Assembly (NCBI GenBank): GCA_013399895.1 | Contig: VXBA01002143.1 | Location: 186,001 to 250,000, forward strand | DNA length: 64,000 bases | From: Serilophus lunatus | Lineage: Eukaryota; Chordata; Aves; Passeriformes; Eurylaimidae | Reading direction: 5' to 3' | Shown here: one piece after another, positions 1 through 12,125 of the stretch | How the letters are laid out: each line of letters opens with the position of its first letter | Numbering within the stretch: position 1 is the first letter of the stretch | The notes under the pieces: model-generated | What the model saw: only the letters and a program-made list of their open reading frames with translations | Databases searched by the model: none | Told to the model about the DNA's origin: nothing | Made by a program: the position numbers and the translations under genes

Positions 1-3000
1 CTGACACACCTCTGCGTGGTAGCTGCAGCTCAACTGTGGTCTGCATATGTGACTTTTATATCAACCATTAAGGAAACCGGGGAAAAATGTGATGGGCTTA
101 ATCTCAGTCCATTGGGAAGGTCCTGTAACTCGCTGAGAACAGACTTGAACACTCAGAAGAAAGGCTCAGCATGATCACTTTGCTCTTGATGCATTGTTGT
201 TAGTTGTTTTTTTCTCAGAAAACAAAAGCAGTTTTTAAGTAGTTGATGAGGAGAATTATTTAATTGTTTACCTTTTAATGACCCCCTGGACCTGGACTGA
301 TGTACTCAACACCTCTGCTGGGACCAACTGTGTGGCTTGTCACAGAGCAGTAGGTGTCCTGTGTTGTACATCTTCTCCCCCAAAAAAATTTATGTGGCAT
401 CTTCAGGAAAGGGGATCCCAGGTATTTTTGAGGAACACTTTGGGTGAAGGGACTTCATGAGCTACTACCCCAGCCACAGTTCTTGCCTGGCACATGGATA
501 CTGCATGGCCAGTGCAACTAGGCTGTAATCTGGCCTTCTGCTTGAAGAAAGGGGTGGAAGTGAAGCTTCCAATGTGGCTCTAGTGCTGAGTAGAGCTACT
601 TTTTCAGTGGGATTATTCACAACTGAGTCATGTTTGTAGAATCTCTTTGGTCTCTATCGTGACACTGTAACACCTACCATAAAAGCACTGTAGAAAAGCA
701 GACAGATACAACAGTATGTGAGTGACCTGGGCTGGGGTTAGATGCTCGTTCCACAGGACATTCCCAGTGTTGTCCATCAGTTTATCGTGTTTATTTCCTT
801 GAAAGAGATGGTTGAAAAACCTTGTTTCTCATTCTCACCAGAATGTTTGCAGAACAGGAGCTTGTAAATCGTGTGCTTTAAAGGTTAATAGCAGCATCTG
901 ACATCTGGCTGCTGTAACAACTTGGACACACTTAGGCATTGCTAATATTTTGGCTGGAAAAGCCATTTTTACATCATCTGAACAGGTTTGCTTATTTGCA
1001 AGTAAGATGTTACCCTGTCTGCCCAGAAAGGACATTTCAAAGGTGGCTTTGCATGTTGAAGACTAACATTAATGAACATCTTCAGGAGAACAGGCAAGTT
1101 GACTGAATTAATAGCGGTTGTGAAGGAAATGCCTGGCTGGCATTCATTAATGCCCCTGGTGCGAGTTAACGAACTCTGCTTGTTCTCTGCTCCACTGGTC
1201 TATCGGCATCCTGTACATTCTCTTGTTCTTTGATCCGTTGGCATCCTCTTCACTGGATACAAAGTGTGCAGTTTAGGGCAGGTGTGTCTATAGCATTTGA
1301 ACCTGCTTGTCTCAGTAGCAGGCAGCAGCAATAACAAGGTAAGTGTAACCAAATTCTGCCCTCAGAGGAGTATGCATCTTATGTGGATTTAAGAGTTCCT
1401 GTAAGTTTTTTGGCCATGACCTCAGTAAGCTGCAAGGCCCCAGAGATGAGCCAGTAACAGGAGATCCCAAAAGAAAGTCACCGAACTAGTCTGGCAAGTG
1501 TTCACCCAAACACAGAAGAGTGGAGGAAAAATCCTCAGACCCTGAAGTCACTTCAGTCTGCCGCTGTCAGTAGGTAAAGCCTAATCAGAGCAGCCCATCC
1601 AACCCTTTGAGTCGGCAAGGGGAGGAAAACAGATGAAACTGAAACTCTTCCTGACAGTGCTCTGCATTGCAGAACAGGGGCAATCCCCCTGTTCTGGTCC
1701 CAGTGGACTTCAGAAGAAGACGGCTGGAAAAATTTCAGGAACATGAGCCTCTCTGCTTTCTGTAAACATATCCATGTGCGTAAACATATCCAGAAGTTTA
1801 CACACTATCAGTATGAAATGTCAATTTGATGAGAGGCCACTAAGCAGAGACCAGCTGATGGTCAACATCATGGTTTGAACAATAACAGAATTTCTCTAAG
1901 GCAGGAGCTGTAAGAGAGAGAATACTAAGCAGGAAAGCTGCTTTTTTTGAGACCAGACAAGAACATTTTTAAAATGCAAACATACTTTACAGTAATGATA
2001 GGATACCTTCTTTTGGCAGACCCAAATGGAGTAGTTACATTGAAGGGAAATGCTCCATGTCCTGTTGTGATAGCTTTGTTTCCACTTGAGCACCTCTTTG
2101 AATTGAACTCTGTTACAGCAGTACACCAAAACATTTTCGAGGTGCTGATCCAAGAGTTTTTAAAAAAATAAAATTTTAAACCCCGACAGAAAACACCCAC
2201 AAAGCAGAATACACAGAAATGTTCTGCAGCCTGGTGTGTGCAGTAGCAGCCACCAGTGGGACCTGCTGATATACCAGTTCAGGGGATGGGTACTCAGCCA
2301 ATCCAGCAGCACATACTGAGATCTGAAGAAGATGGTGGAGTTTCTGCAGATGGAGTAACCACGAATAAGATGCCCTTTTAGACATTTTCAGAGCCACTGA
2401 TGTAATTAGGCAAATTCTCATCTTGTGTATCACATTTAGATACCTCAGTCTATGCACTGTGAACATCACTGTTATCGTTACCCAGCAAAACTAGTTAACA
2501 TTGTTATTACAGAAGCAACAATGCAGAAATATTTCACAATTAGCAATGAACCTTCAAAGTGAGTTGCTAAAAACAGACTTTGAGGCTGTCCCCTTGAAAA
2601 ACCCATTGCTCCCTTGTGCCCCATCCTCCAATGACCCATTTCTAAGGGGTTCAAAGTGCAACCCCTTTTCAACACCTGTTTTGGAAAGGCGTGTCAGTGC
2701 TTGCTGACAGATGCAAGTTATTTTAATGATTCAGAGAGGCAGCAAGTAGTATAACTAGAAACAGTCCTCACACTCTTGGAAAACACACTGCAGCCAGCAG
2801 CAAGGTTTTCTGATGGAGGGCTGCTTCCTTAGCCTGTCCTTGCAGTGCTCATCAGCTGGCCCCAGGAAGCAAAATGCGACCCTGGAGCAACCAGTGAGGA
2901 CAACATGGGCAGTGAGCAGCTCTAGTGTCACCACCCCACACAGCACAGCTCACTGCATTTTTAAACCATCATCGTTAAATTAAGCATGTTGGCTCCAGAT

Positions 3001-4132
3001 GCTTCTTGGGGTTTGGAGGCTTTTGGCTGTGTTTTTTTGGGTGAGGAAGAACAAAGCTCCTCAGGAGCCCTCTGGAATGTCAAATCATTCTTTGATGCAT
3101 CACAGCATCTGTGAATGGAGCGTGTGCCTGTACCTAGGGACTGCTGGGGAGATCAGTGCCATGCCCATGGCTGCACTGCACAGCTGGGAGCTCGTGCTGC
3201 TCCGAGCCCTCCGTCTCTATCTGCCACCAGCCCGTGCAGTCTAAACAGCACAGAGTTTGCTGTGTCTGGCAAATCCCAAGAGCAGAGCAGCCGTAGCCAC
3301 CCCAGGACAGCAGTAAAGGGACGTGCACATGAATTCAGAGAGAATTATTCTCTTCTCCTGGCACTACAGCAAAACCTAATGAGAAGCAGCCTACATGAGC
3401 TTTTGAAGAATGAACTCACCAGGAGACTCCTCTGCTCTGATCAGTCTCCAACCCTCTCATCTGCTTAGGAGAAATAATAAACTGGGACATACAAGTTATT
3501 TTCATATGCACAGTCGAGTAACCTCTCATAGGGAGAACTGGCAGGGAGAATGAGGGCAATGTTGGAGCTGCTCCACCAGGGATCGGGAAATGCAACAGGG
3601 AGCCTTCACAGCCCCAGAAAATCTCTCAGTCCCTTTGGGAAGATGCAGGATGGAGTCAGTGGAATGAGGTGGTCCGTTTCTCAAGGCCAGAAAAGCTGCT
3701 GGTGCTTTTTAACCTAGGCTCAGTTCTGGCTCATGCATGCTGATTATCTCAGGACAGACACCAACCTGGCCCAGGGTGGGCAGGTACACTGTGGCCAGGC
3801 ACATTGCTGGTGGTGCTGCTATGGCACAATCAGACAGTCCTGGGCATCTTCTTGTGACTGTCCATAAAATAAACCAGAAAGAACATGGTCATTTTCAGCC
3901 AAAGAATACACTTTGAGGTGATATTTGATGGCTCAAATTATGTTATTAATGGGGTTTCCATTTTTAATTTTTTTCATTTTAAATATTTCACTTTTTTAAA
4001 CCTTATTTTTTTTTTCTTTAACATTTGCTTTCCTGCTGGCAGTCAATTTTTTGAAAGGTCACATTTAGTTTACTTATATCCACCCTATTTTTATCGCTTT
4101 CCAAGCCAAGTAAGGCATATTTGACTTCTTCT

Positions 4133-4156
4133 AAAAAAAAAAAAAAAAAAAAAAAA
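4133..4156. repeat. Poly(A) run of 24 bases
   Basis: An uninterrupted run of A is followed by a short A-rich extension. No target-site duplication or recognisable retrogene body lies upstream, so it is listed as a simple repeat only. Confidence 0.9.
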
Positions 4157-4834
4157 GAATAAAAAATATTGTCACAGACCATCTGTTTAGCTAAGGGCAC
4201 CACATGCTAGGAATGGCAGCACAGTGAATGAGGAACTGTGTCTAAGTCCACATCAGTCCTGAATTCGACCTCTCATCCCCACCCCTACCTCTAAGATGGC
4301 CGGGCACGGGGAACAATGGTACTCAATGGGGATGGATTTTGGAGTGGTTGGACCTCCAGGTGCACCTGCCACTGCAATGCTGCTCTTGGGGGAATGTTGA
4401 CAGGGGTGACTCTGAGCCCAGCTGCACCCATATGCAATTGCCTCTTTTTTCCAAGACTGAGAGCAGCAATGCAGCAATCGCCCTTTTCCCCCAAATCTCT
4501 AGCAGCTACAGCTCCATTCACATTTTGCAAAAGGTCCTCGGCCAGGAAAAGCCAGTGGTCAAACAGGCGGAAATTTTTCCGAAGTTTCAATCTTTCCCAA
4601 AAGAAAAGCCATGGCAGCTAAGCTGAAGTGTCTCCCCAGGTAGAAAAAGGGCTCTTCCTGTGGAGTGAGTCAACATTATTGCAACATTATTCCCAGGGGC
4701 ACAGACAGGGGATGACAATCTACTGTGATCTCCAAAAGGTCACAGGCAATTTGTGGCTCTGGAGAGTCTTGGCTGTTGTAGTGTTTTTGCTTTCTGGTCT
4801 ATAAAACCCCCAAGGTAGACAAGAAGGTTTGGGG

Positions 4835-4854
4835 GTGTGTGTGTGTGTGTGTGT
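4835..4854. repeat. (GT)10 microsatellite
   Basis: Ten perfect GT units follow a short G run and lead into AT-rich sequence. This is likely to be length-polymorphic. Confidence 0.9.
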
Positions 4855-5220
4855 TAAATATATTTTTTTAAATCCTGGATTGGTTTCTCCTTGCCTAACC
4901 TGCTTTCCTTAAGATCTCCTATCTCACTCCTGTTCAACACAGGAAGATGGTCAGATAAACAGAAGCCTTCTCCACTGCTAGCTGAAGCAGTGACCACTCT
5001 TTGAATTTTCACATAAAGTGCTTCTTGTGACCATTTGCCAGACATCTGGAGACAAACATCTGCTAAAAGGAACCAACATAAAGCATGGATGTTTTGAATT
5101 GTTTGTTTGACTAAAATATTTTTGAACGTTCTGGTTGCTCTTGTTTTTCCCCCTCCCTTGAATCATGTCAAAAGTCTTCCAGGAAAAAAGGAGAACAATT
5201 AAGATCTAATTTCCTAAATA

Positions 5221-5244
5221 TAATAAAAATAAATAAATAAATAA
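5221..5244. repeat. (TAAA)n-like simple repeat
   Basis: Several AAAT/TAAA units in tandem form a short, slightly imperfect tract. Confidence 0.8.
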
Positions 5245-8200
5245 CTCCAAGCCTGACAGAGTTGTAGATAGTTGTATGTGCTTCTAAAGAAACAAACAAC
5301 CAAAACAATCCCACAAACAAAGCAACTGTCCTCCTTCCTCTCCCTCCCATGATGCACTAGAAAGTCAAGTCTCCTGTCTGGTTTTATGCTTCTTTTCCAA
5401 GAAGAAACTTCTGAAGCTGGAGATAGAATGAAATGAGCTAATTTATGCCAGTAATTTGCATTGAGACTTCCAAAAAGCTTGCCCACTATCTTAGAGAAGT
5501 GCAGACCCATAGGGCTTATACCCCTACCTAGAAAATCTCTAGAGGTGAAAAATGAAGGATAAGCAAAAACACATTTAGGAAATTCGTAAACCCACTGACT
5601 GCAGCCAAGGGATGCCTGCTGCAGAGCAAATGCCATCATATCACAAACCCAACAGAATGTTCAGCTGAGTCAGCCAAAAAGTGACTAAAAGGGAACAAGC
5701 TGATTTGGACTTTTGAAGGTTTTTAATAAGGTCTTTTGTAAGGTAATCTGCAGACACAGTGTATGGATATAGGCTTGTGGAGATTTTTTTCCTTTGTAGC
5801 CACTCTGCCTTGTGGTGTTCAACCTAAAGCTTATTAAAATAGATACTAGAACCTTACTTGCTAGTACAAGGCCATATGGACTTCACTTGGTTTCTGCATC
5901 ATATGTTTAAGGAGCAAAGCCTGGTGAGTCCTGCCTCCTGCAGTACAAGGGCATAAGTTCTTCTGTGGCTTGAGACCAGGAAAAGAGGTAGAAACACAGA
6001 TAGGAATATTTCATCAGGCTTCCAGGGCAGTAATTAAGACTAGCAAGCCTAAAGATGAGGTTGATTTGTGCTTAGGCTGGTAATGAGCACAGCTGGAGGG
6101 ACATGCATTTTTTGTGAAACCACCACGTGCAGTTTCACTCCGACACCCCAACACCTCTCATGCTTTCATAACTGTGCTAACTTCTTCCTGCCTGGGAACT
6201 GCACATAGCATCTCAGTAGACCCTGTTTTTAGCTATTTTTGGCCCACTTTAACTGATGCTGCGAATTGTCTGGGCCAGCAGCACCTGCTCCAGCGACCTA
6301 CCCATCAGGCTCTGCCACAGGAGCAATGCCAGAGGGAACCAGCAAAGCCAGATGCCTGACCTGACCCTGGGATACCAGCACTCAGGAGAGGGGTTAGAGC
6401 TATTACTGCCTTCTGGGGGAGGCAGCCTCTGCAGTGTCCTGAAACATGATGTGGCTCTTGAGCTACAGCACTAGCTCAGGGATTTCTTTCCCCCCCCCTT
6501 TCTGGGATAAACGCCCAAGTCACTCAGGCCTGGGGGCACGCGCCGGGGCAGTGAGCACTGCCAGCAGCTGGAGGCACGCACTCAAGGTCTCTCCAGAAGG
6601 GCTGCAGCTGGGGAAAGGGTCCCATCCTGGCATGGAGCCTCGTCTCTCTGCCTCCTCAAGGTCTCTTCAGGATCTTTTCCTCCAGGACAAAATGTCAACA
6701 ACCTGGCGCACAGCTGATGTTTAGTCTGACCTTGCTGCTGTGTCTCCAGTGTGCTGCTGCCTCACAGGGATCGCTGGCTCTCAGGCATTTTGCACTGCAG
6801 AGCTCACAGAGAGTGACTGAGCAGCAGGGCTACAGCATCTCCTTAGCACTAGTGCTGGCTCCCCTGCAAAGCCGAGAGGCAGCTCCTGGGGTCCCGTGTG
6901 CTGGCCCAGCCAGGAACAACAGAGGACTGGCATATGGCACAGGGCAGAGCAGTCAAGAGGCTCATCCAGCACCGTGAGCTCCATCAGATGCACCACAGCT
7001 GCCATCCGCTGCTGCCAAACTCTGTGAAAAGCTCTGACTTCCCTTCAAAGAGTCCCTTCCTGTTGCAAAACAGAGGCATTGGCCAAGGGAGCAAGTTACT
7101 CCATCCTCTGTACTGTATCACTCAGACATGAGAGCACAAACCCTCCTGGCATTACAGAGAACTTTTGGAGGGCTACACATTGAGCTGTTCTGCATTCCCA
7201 AAGTTATAAGCACCTCTGAGGACAACACTCACTAATTTTTCAGGTCCTTAACAGGGATGGACTATGAACAGCTCAGAAACTTCCTAAGCTTATAACTAGG
7301 TTCATCTACACATCTCCATGGTGGACAGGAATATCCACAGCCACCCACCAGCCTCAGGCTTCCCAGGATGGGATGGGGATAAGCACAAGCAGTGCAGACC
7401 GTAGGCAGCACTGGGCACATGCAGGACTGGAGTCAAGTTTGGGAAACAGCACAGGCAGACCTCTACAGAGCCACACATGGAGCAGGTGCTGCATAAGCCA
7501 CAGCCCTCATTGCAGGACACAACTCTGGAAGTAGGTGCCCAGCTGGTGCTAAAACAGTGGCTCAGTCCATCACCAGGCTGAACCAGGGATACAGCAGCAC
7601 ATATGGAATTCTGCTGGTATGTAACATTTTGCTTGCAAGTCACCCAACAGCTCCCTAGAGAGTGAGGGGGGTTGAAGGCATCATACAGCACCTCTACTGA
7701 GAGACACTCACGCAGCTCAGCCAGCTGGCTGGGCGTGGCTCTCCTCCTCCTGCCTGTGTCACACTCTGCAGCTGCAAATCACCGCAGAGCAGAGGATAGA
7801 GACAGAGCAGAGTCCCACTGCTGTGGGGTCCATGTTGGCTGTGGCCCCAATCTACCCGCTGATGCTCAGGTCAGAGCCCAAAAACAGGGGCAAGAGTGGT
7901 TTTGTAGGGTGTAGGAGTACAAGAAAGCAGTGCGACAAATTCTTCATCCCAGGAGCAGAGAGGCAGCTTCACTTCCCATGCTGGAAGACGGGAACCAAAC
8001 CATCTTGCAGAGGTAGCTGCAGGGTCCACTCACTCACATATCCCAGGAAACTCCTGGCTTCAGCCAGGAGTCTGAGCCACCGTGCTTGCACAGGAGTTTG
8101 CAACTGGTTTCTTTCTCCTTTTCCCCCTCCCCTGTTCAGTATATTATTTGCACCTGGAATGCTATGAAAGCTTTCACACAGGCTGCACCTGGCTCCCATT

Positions 8201-11200
8201 TTAGCTGTCGTGTCCCCTTGCAGAGACACTGTTTTGAATCAGAAAAGGGCACGGAGACACCACCTGTTTCCAGCCACAGGCCCTGCCGTACCACCATCCG
8301 GGATCAAAAGTAGCCAGTCCTGATGATGAAGCATGTCAAGAGAGGGATGTGCTTCACAGGATGCTGACAGCCCCCAAGTGTCCTGGCTCTGGTGTAACCA
8401 GGAGGCTCCTGTTTCTAAACATATTTCCTTTTGGCTCTGACTCTCCAGGAAACCTGCCCTCTCCTCCAAGTCAATGCCATGGCCATGATGGCCATGGTAC
8501 CTGCCACCCACGCTGCCGTTGTGCCAATGGGAAAGCCAAGCACGTGCAATGTCTTCAATAGAGAAGGTATTCTGGAGTGACTGAGGTTCTGGTGGCCCAC
8601 ACTTTAAGCACAAACCAGCTTTTTCCCATATTCAGCCCTAAGTGAGTTCTAAGGCTGGCCTTAGGTTCAGAGTTTCCCCTTTCCATTTTCTCAGGCCATG
8701 TCAGACACACATGTACCTCATTCCAAGCTATGCCCAAGCCTGTAGAGAGCTACAGGTAGTTCTCCTCATGCAGAGCCATGTCTGGGGCAGCCAGGGTGCA
8801 TGAGCTCAACTCTTACAGCAGCTCCCTTCAGGTTTAGAGGGGCAGCAATTTGTCAGCAATTTATTAATGCATAATCCTGCGTGAGGCCCATGTTATCTCA
8901 GAAAGCCAAACCTCACCAGGGAGGGGATATATTTTTCTGCTTCACTTAGCCATAGTGTGGGCCTTCTCCCCAGGGAGCTCAAGCAGGATGTCTCCTTGCG
9001 GGGCTGAAGAGGAGGCTGCTGGGCAGCTGTGACTCTCCCTGTAACATCTCCCAGGGACGGAGAGAGACTGGAGCCACCTTGGCCCGTGTCACGTTTCACC
9101 AAGCCAATCTTTCCACCATCGTGAAAGCTGTGGCTGTACATGTCTGAAGGGCCAAGAAGAGGGACACAGCCCCTTAACTCGTGAGCCAGCTGCAAGGCTC
9201 CTCCAACTGCCAGTTGGGATCATGCTTGACTGTTTTTGTAGCAGCAGCAGAGGTAGCAATGGAGATGGGGAGGAGTTGGGGGATTCTCCAGATGTGAGGG
9301 ACTGGCATGGCACTGGACACGTCACCATGTAGGGCACAGTAAGACTGCTGTCCTTCATAGCAACAAAGCAGCCTGTGACAGGCTGTTTTGTTCCCTGCAC
9401 ATTAAACTGGGCCCTGTGGCCAGCACCAGCTTCCCTTCTGAGAAGCCAAGGTAAGGGGAAGCGAAAGCCACAGAGACTGCAGCACCTGCTCTGCCTCACT
9501 GTTTCACTTGCCTCTTTCTCAGGAAACCTTGAGTTGCTATATTTGAGCACTGATTATGTTCCTGACTCCATTCTTATCTTTGTTTGTGAAGTTTGACTGA
9601 GTTCACACACTCTTGTGTACACAATGTGCCACCCTCTGGCTGCCAGGGAGCACTCACAGCTGGCTGGGATCCCCCACTCCACCACGGGGACACAGGCTCC
9701 CGAGGAGGTTGGAAATGCTATCCCCAGGCCTACTGCACCACCAACAACCCAGCACAGTGAAACTGTAGAGGAGGTGCTGAAAGCCAAGGCTGGGCACAGA
9801 CATGCAATTGACCCTGCCACTCTTCATGGCAAGGTGCCCAGAGATGGTGGGTACTGACCCTTGTCTTGCAGAGCAGATCTCTCTCCTAGAAAAGACAAGC
9901 CAGCTGCCACAAGGGGTTTGCATTTTAAGAGGGAGTGGATGGTAATAAAACTAGCACAGCTGCAGAGCAGCCCGTGCAAAGAGGTGTGAAGGGGAGGCTG
10001 TCAGGGGATGAACGGGAGGGAACAATCAAGGGCTGTAAAGGTTGGGGTCTTTGGGAGAGCAGAGAGAATAGAGGATGGCCACTAAGTACCTGGACATCCT
10101 GGGTGGGTTGGCTCTTGAATGCCCGGTTGTCTCTGAACAGCAGAGTCTTCTTGTTTCCTGAGATAATTTTTCCACTCTAGAAGACTGGCAATGCTGGAGA
10201 GGGCTGTTCCACTGCATGATTCCTCTTCCTTTCAATCCCATCTCATGGCATCTTTTCCTCTCCATCTATTTCTCTACCATTGGAGGGACCTTTAATTCTC
10301 CTAGGAGTCAAAGATCATTCAAAACAACTCAGGCTTTCAAGGTAACTCCTAAGATCCTTCATCCTTTTTCTCTTCAGCCAGAGGAGTCACACTGGAAGGA
10401 GACAGCAGAGTCCTCTGACTAGCACAGTAGGGCACGTACCAGTCAGAGCTTTTACAGGCAGATCAAGAAAAATCATCTGTGTATTCAGCTCCTTTCTTCC
10501 ACTGACATTTCCCTGGTCAGGATGATCTAGTCCTAACCTCTCTATCCTTAGTTGCACATTCTCCCTTCTGATATTCAAGAACCCATACAGAATAGCCTAC
10601 CCCTTTTTTTGTACCACATGTCAAGGGGATTAGAAGTTAAATGCTGAAGTACTGCCCAAACAGTGCTGCAAGCTGATAGTATTGCCTCTGGCCCCAGAGA
10701 GCAAATAGACTGAAACAGGACAGGGAGTTAACATTGTAACACAGAGGAAGAAGGGGGAATCTACTATTCAAAACCAATATCTAGGTAAGTGTTGCCTTTT
10801 AATTGTTCTCAACTGGCTGGTAACAAGTCCCTAGTGAGTATTGATCAGTGAGTGAGGTGGGAGCTGAGGTGGGAAAGCTCTCGTCTCATATTTGTTCTAT
10901 TATATTCCTAGGCATGAGTTATCTTTCCTGTGCAGTTACCTACTGATTGGGATTTGCCTTCTGACTGTGCTTGTCTGTGCTTTTTGAGGAAGAAGCAAAG
11001 AAATCCTTGCGAGCCCATGCTGCAGGAAAGACTGCTTCACAGGCAGTGTAGAGGTGAGCCTCAACAGACACAGAAATAGTAAGGTCACAAAACAAGAACT
11101 ACTGTGTGACTACTTCAATTTTCTTCTTTCCTTCTCTTTTCAGGTCCCCATCAAATAAAAATAGGATTAATTTCTTCTCTCATGCTGAAAGGCAAGGTCC

Positions 11201-11474
11201 TTATGAGACTCTCTCACATTGAAAAGTTTACACAAAATTGTATTATTAACCATTTATGGATGAGGGACAGCTATACATGTGCCAGAGCTGTGAGCATCAT
11301 AGGATATCCTGACAGGTGACAGGTACAAGAAAAGCCCTGAGAAGGTTGGAAATGAGACTTCATCTTCCCTTCATACTTCTAATCACACAAGAATGTGAGG
11401 ATTACCTGCAAAACTCAAGAGAAGTTCTGTTGCAGACAGGTTTGAAGAGAGTACCTCCAGCCTGTAGGCTCCAG

Positions 11475-11588
11475 TGTGTAGATGTGGCACTTAGGGGCGT
11501 GGTTTAGTGGTGGATTTGCTGAGCTGGGTTAGTAGTTGGACTAAATGACTTTAGAGGTCTTTTCCAACCTAAACGGTCCTGTGATTCC
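11475..11588 (+). mobile_element. CR1 LINE, 3'-terminal fragment
   Basis: The stretch matches the well-known avian CR1 3' end as remembered: 'gtgtagatgtggcactta' at the start, 'ggtttagtgg' in the middle and 'gaggtcttttccaacctaaa' near the end, closing in a 'gtgattcc' tail. About 114 bases of the untranslated 3' region survive, so the copy is heavily 5'-truncated, as most CR1 copies are. It is noncoding and immobile. Confidence 0.9.
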
Positions 11589-11929
11589 AACTTCAGTCCT
11601 CCCATTAGCTGTAAGCTGGTAGTTGCAGTAAGCAAAGACACAGTTGCAGTCACTTGCTGCCTGGTCAATGCCCTCCCTGTGCTCAAGAAAGAGGCTGTCC
11701 TCAGAAAGACCGGGGGAAAGAGCTCCTGGAAAATAAGCTTGCTGAAGTCCCTCCCCATCTTCTTGCTCACCTAATCACCCCCGCAGCATCTCTGCTTCAC
11801 TTTTCTGAGATTTCTCCATCAAATGAGGAATCTCTTAAGAGAGTTAATTAACCCTCTTAATTAAAGGATGTGTACAACGCCCAAACTAGCCACACACACA
11901 CAGACACAGAGACACCTCCCAGACCCGCC

Positions 11930-12125
11930 TGTGTGACCACGCCAGGTTCCGCGGGGCCCTTCCCGGTGCCCGGCAGGTGCCCCGGGGATGACGAGCCGCG
12001 CCCGCCGGGAGCCGGGCGGGTCCGGGCGCTGTCCGCGGTCCTGAGCGCCCCGCGCCGCTCCCGGGAGCTCCCGGGGGGCTGCGGGGGCACCCCCGGGCGG
12101 CAGGGCTGTGTCTGCTGCTTGAGTG
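11930..12125. promoter_or_regulatory. Orphan CpG island
   Basis: About 200 bases are very GC-rich with many undepleted CpG dinucleotides ('gccgcgcccgccggg'), flanked abruptly by AT-rich sequence. In vertebrates such islands usually mark promoters. No coding exon of a recognised gene starts near it on either strand, so it may serve a noncoding RNA, an unrecognised first exon, or an upstream alternative promoter. Overlapping open frames on both strands follow from the low stop-codon frequency of GC-rich DNA. Confidence 0.65.

Larger units (their letters stand above)
1..11474. other. Gene-poor intergenic stretch
   Basis: No open frame here reads like a known protein or is bounded by a convincing chain of splice sites. 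Short open frames of 60-150 codons occur on both strands at the rate expected by chance. The visible structure is limited to an A-run near 4133, a GT microsatellite near 4835 and a TAAA-type run near 5221. Regulatory elements or noncoding exons could be present but cannot be recognised by eye. Confidence 0.6.
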
